From positions 124,001-188,000 of the forward strand of contig CALMJS010000015.1 in NCBI GenBank assembly GCA_937864535.1: a stretch of 64,000 nt of DNA, given 5' to 3'. The translations under genes were made by a program, and so were the position numbers. This stretch comes from an uncultured Paracoccaceae bacterium. Lineage in GTDB: Bacteria; Pseudomonadota; Alphaproteobacteria; Rhodobacterales; Rhodobacteraceae. Below the pieces are notes generated by a model. It did no database searches. It saw only the letters and a program-made list of their open reading frames with translations, and was not told the origin of the DNA. Below are positions 57,856 through 64,000 of this stretch, piece by piece. Each line of letters begins with the position of its first letter. Position 1 is the first letter of the stretch.

Positions 57856-58389
57856 ATGACCAATGCAGCAGCAGAAGTAAACGAAGATGCCCTGAACGCG
57901 GTCACCGCCCGGGGCGATAGCAGCTTTAGCGACGCCGACAATATCGATGACATGTATCTGACGTTCGCTCTTGCGAACGAAGAATATGGCGTCGGCATCG
58001 GTGTCGTGACCGAAATCGTGGGGATGCAGCGCATCATGTCCGTTCCGGATATGCCCCACTATGTCAAAGGCGTGATCAACCTGCGTGGTAAGGTCATTCC
58101 CCTGATGGATGCGCGACTGCGCTTTGGCATGGCCGAGCGTGAATACGACGACCGTACGGTCGTCATCGTGATGGATGTGGGTGATGCCCTGATCGGCCTG
58201 ATTGTAGACGGTGTCAGCGAAGTGCTGGAAATTCCGCCGTCGCAAGTGGACCGCAACGGTCAGTTCGGCAAGAGCGCCAAATCCGTGATTTCCGGGATCG
58301 GCAAGGTGGGTGAACGGGTGTCGATCCTTCTGGATACAGAGGTCCTGGTCTCTGACTCGGACATTTCGTTGCCGGCTAGCATGACCTGA
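57856..58389 (+). CDS. cheW: Chemotaxis coupling protein CheW
   Basis: LTFALANEEYGVGIGVVTEIVGMQRIMSVPDMPHYVKGVINLRGKVIPLMDAR. Confidence 0.96.
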   Translation: MTNAAAEVNEDALNAVTARGDSSFSDADNIDDMYLTFALANEEYGVGIGVVTEIVGMQRIMSVPDMPHYVKGVINLRGKVIPLMDARLRFGMAEREYDDRTVVIVMDVGDALIGLIVDGVSEVLEIPPSQVDRNGQFGKSAKSVISGIGKVGERVSILLDTEVLVSDSDISLPASMT

Positions 58390-58493
58390 TCGTCATGATG
58401 CCAAACTCCGATGGCGGACCTCGCAAAAGGGTCCGCAAGATCGTTGTCGAAAATTCGCCTCCTTTAGCCCTGCCCCCTCAAAGGAATGACGCC

Positions 58494-60701
58494 ATGACGA
58501 ACCCTGCCCCTAGCTCACCAGAGAGCCTCGAAACGGCTCTTGCGTGCCTGTCCGGGAAGAGCCTGATGGATATGATCGGAAGCCCGATCACCATTGCCGA
58601 CCGAGATATGATCATTCGCTACGCCAACCGGGCCGCGTATGATTTGTTTTCTGATGCTGAACAGGAAATCCAGCGCGATCTGCCCGGATTTTCCGCGGAC
58701 ACCATGATCGGCACCTGTGTCGACGACTATCATAGCAATCCCGCCCACCAGCGACGCATGACCGGTCGGATGCGGGAAAACACAGCTGGCAAGCTCAGCG
58801 TCGGCGGTCGGCATTTCGACTTTGTCGCGACGCCGTTGTTCGATGACCGCAAAGAGTTCGTCGGTGCGATCGTCCAGTGGGTTGACCAGACCATCGCCCG
58901 CAATGCCCTCGCCGAAGGCATGCGGCTGGGTCAGGCCTTTGCCGACATGGCAGCCGCGCATGAGGCCGGCGATATTGATGTTATGGCCTCTGCCGAAGGT
59001 TTCGGCGCAGAGAATGCGTCGGTGATCCGACAGGTCAACGACATGGTCCAAGGCCATATCGACACCAAGAAAAAGGCAATCGGTTTTGCGATCGAGCTGG
59101 CCAAAGGCAATCTCGATGCCGAGCTCGAGACCTTCCCGCGCAAGAAAGCCTTTATCAACGAGGCGCTGGAAAACGTGCGCGCCAACTTTAAGGCCAACGC
59201 CGCCGAGGTCGCGCTGCTGATGCACGAACTCAAGGCGATGAGCCATGCCCATGATGCTGGCGACATCGACGTGTTCGTCGACCAGACCAAATTCAGCGGC
59301 GGCTTTGCCGAAGTGGTCGAAAACGTCAATGAAATGGTCCAGGGCCACATCGACACCAAGAAAAAGGCAATCGCCTTTGTCATCGAATTGGCAAATGGCA
59401 ATTTCGACGCGCATCTGGAACAGTTCCCGCGCAAGAAGGCCTTTATCAACGAGGCGATGGAAAACGTCCGGAACAATTTCCGCAACGTCGTGCAGGAAAT
59501 GGAAACCCTGTCGCGGTCCATCGTCGATGGCGATCTGAGCCAGAGCGTCGAACTGGGCCAGTTCAAGGGATCGTTCCGCGATGTGATAGCGTTGATGCTG
59601 GAAATCATCGCGACCTTTGGAAATGTGACCAGTGAAATCGAACGCTTGTCGAACGGCATCGTGCAGGGTCAGCTCGACACCAAGGTGGACCTCAATGCGT
59701 ACAAGGGTGCCTATGGCGCGATCATGCGGGCCTTTGAAGCCTCCTTTGGCAGCCTGAACTCTGCGTTTACGACGATCAACACGCAGGTGGGGCAGATTTC
59801 CACCACGGTTGATCAGATGACCCGCTCTAGTCAGGCTCTTGCGACCAATAGCCAGATCCAGTCGTCCTCGGTGGACGAGGTGTCCTCCTCGACCGAAGAG
59901 ACCGAAAGCCAGGTCAAGGCTAATGCGACCTCTGCGGTTGCGGCGCGTGATCTGGTGGTCGGTGCCTCGGTCGTCGCCTCGGAAGGCAAGATCAAGATCG
60001 GTGAAATGGTCGATGCGATGGACGGGATCCGCACATCCAGCCATGACATCGCCAAGATCATCAAGGTCATCGACGAGATCGCCTTCCAGACCAATCTGCT
60101 GGCCCTCAACGCCGCCGTCGAGGCCGCGCGCGCCGGTCAACATGGTCGCGGGTTCGCTGTGGTCGCCCAAGAGGTCCGTAACCTTGCCGGCCGGTCTGCC
60201 AAAGCCGCCCGAGAAACCAGCGAACTGATCGAAAGCGCGACGGTGCGCGTGTCCGAAGGTGTCCGGATCGCGGATGAAACCTCCAGCGCCTTTACCTCGA
60301 TTGTCCATGACATCGAAAAGGTCCGTACGCTGGTCGGTGATATCGCCACCGCGTCCGAAGAACAGTCGCGTGGTGTGGCCCAGATCAACGTCGCGGTCGG
60401 CGAAATCGCCAAATCCGCGCTGGCCACCAGCCAGCAGGCCGATGAACTGGCGGCCTCGGCTGCGCAGATGCAGGCCGCGACCGAAAGCATGCGGAACGAA
60501 ATTTCGCGCTTTAGTCTGCGGAAAATGCCGACCTCGATCGCGGCTGGCATGGGTCTTGATAGCATAACCCCAGAACTGTTGGCCCAGATCCAGGCCCTCT
60601 TGGCAGCGCAGAGCAATGCAAACCTTGCTCCGTCGATGACAAGGGGGGTGCACAAATCACGTAACAGCGATCGTGACGAACGCGGTTTCGGCCACTTTTG
60701 A
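58494..60701 (+). CDS. Cytoplasmic chemoreceptor (PAS + tandem HAMP-like repeats + MCP signalling domain; TlpT-like)
   Basis: No TM; PAS-like N-terminus; duplicated ~97-aa module; hairpin IIKVIDEIAFQTNLLALNAAVEAARAGQHGRGFAVVAQEVRNLAGRSAKAARE; start at MTNPAPS with AAGGA SD. Confidence 0.9.
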   Translation: MTNPAPSSPESLETALACLSGKSLMDMIGSPITIADRDMIIRYANRAAYDLFSDAEQEIQRDLPGFSADTMIGTCVDDYHSNPAHQRRMTGRMRENTAGKLSVGGRHFDFVATPLFDDRKEFVGAIVQWVDQTIARNALAEGMRLGQAFADMAAAHEAGDIDVMASAEGFGAENASVIRQVNDMVQGHIDTKKKAIGFAIELAKGNLDAELETFPRKKAFINEALENVRANFKANAAEVALLMHELKAMSHAHDAGDIDVFVDQTKFSGGFAEVVENVNEMVQGHIDTKKKAIAFVIELANGNFDAHLEQFPRKKAFINEAMENVRNNFRNVVQEMETLSRSIVDGDLSQSVELGQFKGSFRDVIALMLEIIATFGNVTSEIERLSNGIVQGQLDTKVDLNAYKGAYGAIMRAFEASFGSLNSAFTTINTQVGQISTTVDQMTRSSQALATNSQIQSSSVDEVSSSTEETESQVKANATSAVAARDLVVGASVVASEGKIKIGEMVDAMDGIRTSSHDIAKIIKVIDEIAFQTNLLALNAAVEAARAGQHGRGFAVVAQEVRNLAGRSAKAARETSELIESATVRVSEGVRIADETSSAFTSIVHDIEKVRTLVGDIATASEEQSRGVAQINVAVGEIAKSALATSQQADELAASAAQMQAATESMRNEISRFSLRKMPTSIAAGMGLDSITPELLAQIQALLAAQSNANLAPSMTRGVHKSRNSDRDERGFGHF
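59038..59480 (+). repeat. Intragenic tandem duplication (about 291-bp period) in the chemoreceptor
   Basis: VNDMVQGHIDTKKKAIGFAIELAKGNLDAELETFPRKKAFINEALENVRANF and VNEMVQGHIDTKKKAIAFVIELANGNFDAHLEQFPRKKAFINEAMENVRNNF. Confidence 0.9.
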
Positions 60702-60757
60702 CCTAATCGGGCCGACGCCAACCGGAGCCGGCCCATACTAACCCCAAGGAGACTCTC

Positions 60758-61165
60758 ATGCCTCATAATGTGATGATCGTAGATGACGCCGCGATGATGC
60801 GGCTCTACATCGCCAGCTTCATCAAGACCCTTCCCGACTTCAAGGTCGTCGCTCAGGCGAGCAACGGTCAGGAAGCGCTGGACAAACTGGCTGATCTGCC
60901 GTCGGTCGACCTGATCCTGCTGGATATCGAAATGCCGGTGATGGATGGTCTGGAATTCCTGCGCCATGCCAAGCTGAAAACCCGGGCCAAGATCGTGATG
61001 TTGTCATCGGTTGCCGTATCGGGTTCGCCCCACGCCGCCAAAGCCCGCGAACTGGGCGCAGATGGCGTTGTTGCCAAGCCGTCGGGTACCGTGTCGCACG
61101 ATCTGGAAGAAAAAGCTGGCGATGAACTCGCACGGGTTATGCGGTCGCAATTCGCGACAGCCTAA
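60758..61165 (+). CDS. cheY: CheY-type single-domain response regulator (CheY6-like by position)
   Basis: MIVDDAAMMR, LILLDIEMPVMDGLEFL, K in VVAKPSG. Confidence 0.93.
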   Translation: MPHNVMIVDDAAMMRLYIASFIKTLPDFKVVAQASNGQEALDKLADLPSVDLILLDIEMPVMDGLEFLRHAKLKTRAKIVMLSSVAVSGSPHAAKARELGADGVVAKPSGTVSHDLEEKAGDELARVMRSQFATA

Positions 61166-61185
61166 CACGCCGATCCGCCTGACCG

Positions 61186-61207
61186 CCGGTCCCATATCCG
61201 GGACCGG
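61186..61207. promoter_or_regulatory. Perfect hairpin CCGGTCCC-N6-GGGACCGG between cheY and cheA3-like gene
   Basis: 8-bp perfect inverted repeat in the intergenic gap, no U tract. Confidence 0.6.
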
Positions 61208-61260
61208 GCGCCGCAATTCGTGAGCGCCCTCTGTTGCTACACCTTTGAAGAGAGACTGCC

Positions 61261-64000
61261 ATGTCTGATGAAATGGACGAAATCTGGGCACTCTACCTGG
61301 ACGATGGGACCCAATCGCTCGACCAGATGGAAGCGGCCTTGCTCGCCCTTCAGGAGGGCGGACCCGAAACAGCTGGCGAACACGTCAGCGCCCTGTTCCG
61401 GGCTGTCCATACCTTCAAGGGAAATAGCCGGGTTCTCGGTCTTGCCGTCGTAGAAAGCCGCGCACACGTTGCCGAGGACCTGATCGGTCTGGTGCGTGAC
61501 GAAGGCGTTCCGCTTGACGACGAGATCCTGGAAATCCTGCTCTACGCAGGCGACATCCTGCGCGAAATGCTGGAGCAGACATCTGCCAGCCGCGCTGACG
61601 TCGATCCTGCCGGGTCGGAAGACCTGATGACGCAGATGCGCGACAAGGTGGCCCGCTGCAAGGGCGAGACCGGCGCAGGCGCTCCGGCCGAGGCTGTCGC
61701 AGTGGCAGAGGAACCTGCCGCCGCCGCCGCGCCCGAGCCCGAAACCGTGGTCCCCGCTGCGCCGCCGATCGCCGGTATGTCCGCGGCCTTGTCGCAAATG
61801 GATCAACTCGGCGGTAGCTGGGGCGAGCAGGAATTCGACGAAGACAACGACGACGATGCGTCCGAAGCGCCTCAGACAGTAGACGAGACGCCTGAACCCG
61901 AACCCGAGCCGGCTCCGGCTCCGGCTCCGGCGCCTGTGGTCGAGGCCGTTGCCCCCGCGCCCTCGCCAGAGCAGGACACCCGTCCGGTCCAGATGGCCTC
62001 AAAGCGCTTGATCGACGATCCGAGCTATCGCGACATTTTCAAGGGCATGTCGGACGGTGCGATCACCAAGTTCCGCGGTGCGATGTCCAGTTTTGCCAGT
62101 GATGCAAATGGCGCGATCGCGATTGCCAAGCGCGAGGCGGATAACCTCCATCATGCCGCCAAACAGATGGGGCTGCAGGAATGGGTGCTCGTCCTTGCCG
62201 ACTTTATGCAGGCGAACCTGGACGACCATTCGATCGTCGTTGAAAAGATTGCATCGCTTGTCTTGCGTCTCGAAGAGCTCACGCTCCTCGATTTGACCGA
62301 CGGCGGGGCACAACTGCTCCCCGCGGCTGAGGGCGGCGAGACTTTCTTTGATCGGGTCAAGTATCCGCTGGCCCAATTGTCCAATGCGGGCGTGAGCTGG
62401 GCCCTCGGGGATGCGCCCGACGCGACCACTCTGGCGGAACATGTTGCCGCTGTGCGCGAGGCCGCCGAGGCGCGCGGTCTGATCCGTGTGGCCGACGCCG
62501 TGGGGCGTTTGAACGATGCGAAATCCGCCAAGGATTTCCGTAATTCCGAACTGCGTCTCTACGAGGAATTGGCCGCTGTCGAGCGGGTTCTGGAGGACGA
62601 AGCTGCCGCGTCGAGCGTCAGCCCGACCGAATTGCTGCGCCATTGGTGCGCCGAACACGCCTTTGATACGCTGGCCGCGCTGGATGCCGCACTGGACGGG
62701 ATGAAAAAGTCCGTCGATCTGGACGCGCAATACAGCAATTTTGCGCGGCAGATGCGGTTGATTTTCCACGCCTGTATCCATCACAAGCTGGATACCGCCG
62801 GGCAGCTGTCGATGTCGTTGATCGACCTGTTCGGGCGTGTGCAGACCTCCGGGTCCGCGCCGGATAGCATCCTGATGCACATTGCCCGCGGGTTCATCGA
62901 TACCATTGAACTGGTGTTCGATGCGCTGGAGCAGGGCGAAATTCCGGATACCCAGAGCCTCGATATCCTGTTCGAACAGGCCTCCAACGCAGCCTTTACC
63001 CAAGAAGGCCTGATGACCGCGACGGCCATCGAGCGGCGTCTGAATCTGCCCGAGGATTTCCATCGCGTCCTGTCGCCCGAAAGCGTCAAGACCGCCAGTG
63101 CCGCCATCGAGGCGCGCCATAATTTCTATATCATTCGGGCCGATATCAACGACAAGGAAGATCTGGCCGAGAAATTCCTCGAATGGATCAGCGCGGATAA
63201 CGTCAAGTCGATCACGAACGTCACGGTTTTCCGGAACGCCGACACCCTGTTCGATTTCCTGGTCTCTACGCCGATGGACCAGTCCGAGGTCATCGCCTCG
63301 ATGGCTGAAATGGACCCGTCGGGCAAGTATCTCGCCGTCCAGCAGGTGCTGGAGGACAGCAACGCCGAAATGGTGACCTCGACGGTCCAGGCGGTCGAAG
63401 GCGATCAGCCGGTGAACCAGGGCGCTGGCCTGACGACCGAAATGCTGGAAAGCATCAGCGAGGTCGCCGCAAGTCAGGCGATGGTCAACCATATGCTGTC
63501 CGACCTGTCGGAAATCAGCCTCGAAGAAACCATCGAGACGGCCTTCAAGATTGCCGAGCAGGACCCGGAACAGGGTCGCGCCATGATCCGTAGCGTCGTC
63601 AGCCAATTCTCGGCCAAGCTGCAAGAGGCCGTTCAGGTCGAAACCCAGCTGGTCAGCCAGATGGCCCATCTGCAGGAACAGACGGTGGCGATCCGTTCGC
63701 GTCCGCTCGAGATGCTGATCCGTCCGCTGGAAGCTCTGGTCGAAACGATCTCGCGGAAATCGCGCAGCGAGGCCAAGCTGACCTCGTCTGGTGGCAACAT
63801 GTCGATTGACGTCACGCTGATGGAACATCTGCGCAAAATGCTGCGCATCATGTTGACACATCGCCTGAACATGCCAGAGCGTGCGCCATCCAATATCCAC
63901 ATGTCGTTCCATCGTGATGACGAACGTGTGCTGGTCACCCTCGAAGACGACGGCAAGGGCATCGAGGACGAAAATCTGGTCACGTCACTGGCGGCCCAGA
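61261..64000 (+). CDS. cheA3: CheA3-like protein: N-terminal Hpt (P1), long helical region, degenerate P3/P4-like segment; truncated by window end
   Basis: Hpt motif FRAVHTFKGNSRVLG; open frame to 64000; late segment IRSRPLEMLIRPLEALVETISRKSRSEAKL..VLVTLEDDGKGIEDENL resembles P3/P4 but lacks RNAxDHG. Confidence 0.88.
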   Translation, partial: MSDEMDEIWALYLDDGTQSLDQMEAALLALQEGGPETAGEHVSALFRAVHTFKGNSRVLGLAVVESRAHVAEDLIGLVRDEGVPLDDEILEILLYAGDILREMLEQTSASRADVDPAGSEDLMTQMRDKVARCKGETGAGAPAEAVAVAEEPAAAAAPEPETVVPAAPPIAGMSAALSQMDQLGGSWGEQEFDEDNDDDASEAPQTVDETPEPEPEPAPAPAPAPVVEAVAPAPSPEQDTRPVQMASKRLIDDPSYRDIFKGMSDGAITKFRGAMSSFASDANGAIAIAKREADNLHHAAKQMGLQEWVLVLADFMQANLDDHSIVVEKIASLVLRLEELTLLDLTDGGAQLLPAAEGGETFFDRVKYPLAQLSNAGVSWALGDAPDATTLAEHVAAVREAAEARGLIRVADAVGRLNDAKSAKDFRNSELRLYEELAAVERVLEDEAAASSVSPTELLRHWCAEHAFDTLAALDAALDGMKKSVDLDAQYSNFARQMRLIFHACIHHKLDTAGQLSMSLIDLFGRVQTSGSAPDSILMHIARGFIDTIELVFDALEQGEIPDTQSLDILFEQASNAAFTQEGLMTATAIERRLNLPEDFHRVLSPESVKTASAAIEARHNFYIIRADINDKEDLAEKFLEWISADNVKSITNVTVFRNADTLFDFLVSTPMDQSEVIASMAEMDPSGKYLAVQQVLEDSNAEMVTSTVQAVEGDQPVNQGAGLTTEMLESISEVAASQAMVNHMLSDLSEISLEETIETAFKIAEQDPEQGRAMIRSVVSQFSAKLQEAVQVETQLVSQMAHLQEQTVAIRSRPLEMLIRPLEALVETISRKSRSEAKLTSSGGNMSIDVTLMEHLRKMLRIMLTHRLNMPERAPSNIHMSFHRDDERVLVTLEDDGKGIEDENLVTSLAAQ

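Noticed and set aside
58515-60653. 712-aa antisense ORF opposite the chemoreceptor
   Set aside because: Mirrors the chemoreceptor gene, including its repeats; no independent evidence.
61999-63912. 637-aa antisense ORF opposite cheA3-like gene
   Set aside because: Shadow ORF; the plus strand carries the Hpt-containing CDS.
1-64000. CRISPR arrays, tRNA/rRNA genes, insertion sequences, prophage
   Set aside because: No repeat-spacer periodicity, tRNA-like clover sequence, transposase or phage gene recognised.

Overview
The window comes from a GC-rich alphaproteobacterial chromosome, most likely Rhodobacteraceae. (1) 1-3.2 kb: copper-efflux module (CopZ-like chaperone, CopA ATPase, CueR) with a divergent MerR-type operator region. 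(2) 3.2-7.7 kb: urate/allantoin degradation cluster. (3) 7.6-10.7 kb: aldose 1-epimerase, degenerate DgoK-like protein, taurine:pyruvate-type aminotransferase. (4) 10.8-14.9 kb: hybrid histidine kinase with Hpt, a molybdopterin-oxidoreductase-like gene interrupted by an in-frame TGA in its signal peptide, and a LuxR-type response regulator. (5) 15-54 kb: a nearly complete sigma54-dependent flagellar locus resembling Fla1 of Rhodobacter/Cereibacter sphaeroides: flgBCDEFGHIJKL-sltF, a degenerate GDP-mannose pyrophosphorylase-like protein, a disrupted FleQ-like activator, fliD-motB-motA, fliC, rpoN, a PDZ-like/MotF-like pair, flhB-fliRQPO, fliNMLK, fliJIHGFE, and a FleT-like activator without HTH. 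(6) 54.3-64 kb: a chemotaxis operon like R. sphaeroides cheOp3, with a split CheA kinase (CheA4-like without P1, and a CheA3-like protein running off the window end). I read about eight -24/-12 sigma54 promoters directly, including one in front of an uncharacterised two-gene unit. Most notable: the FleQ-like gene has a frameshifting internal deletion that removes the GNVREL region and puts the HTH out of frame; a two-gene unit (MotF-like plus PDZ-like) lies under flagellar sigma54 control; the CheA3-like protein appears to contain degenerate Hpt and ATPase remnants; a nucleotidyltransferase pseudoenzyme sits inside the flagellar locus. No tRNA, rRNA, CRISPR or transposon was recognised. All homology calls are from memory of family motifs, with no database search.
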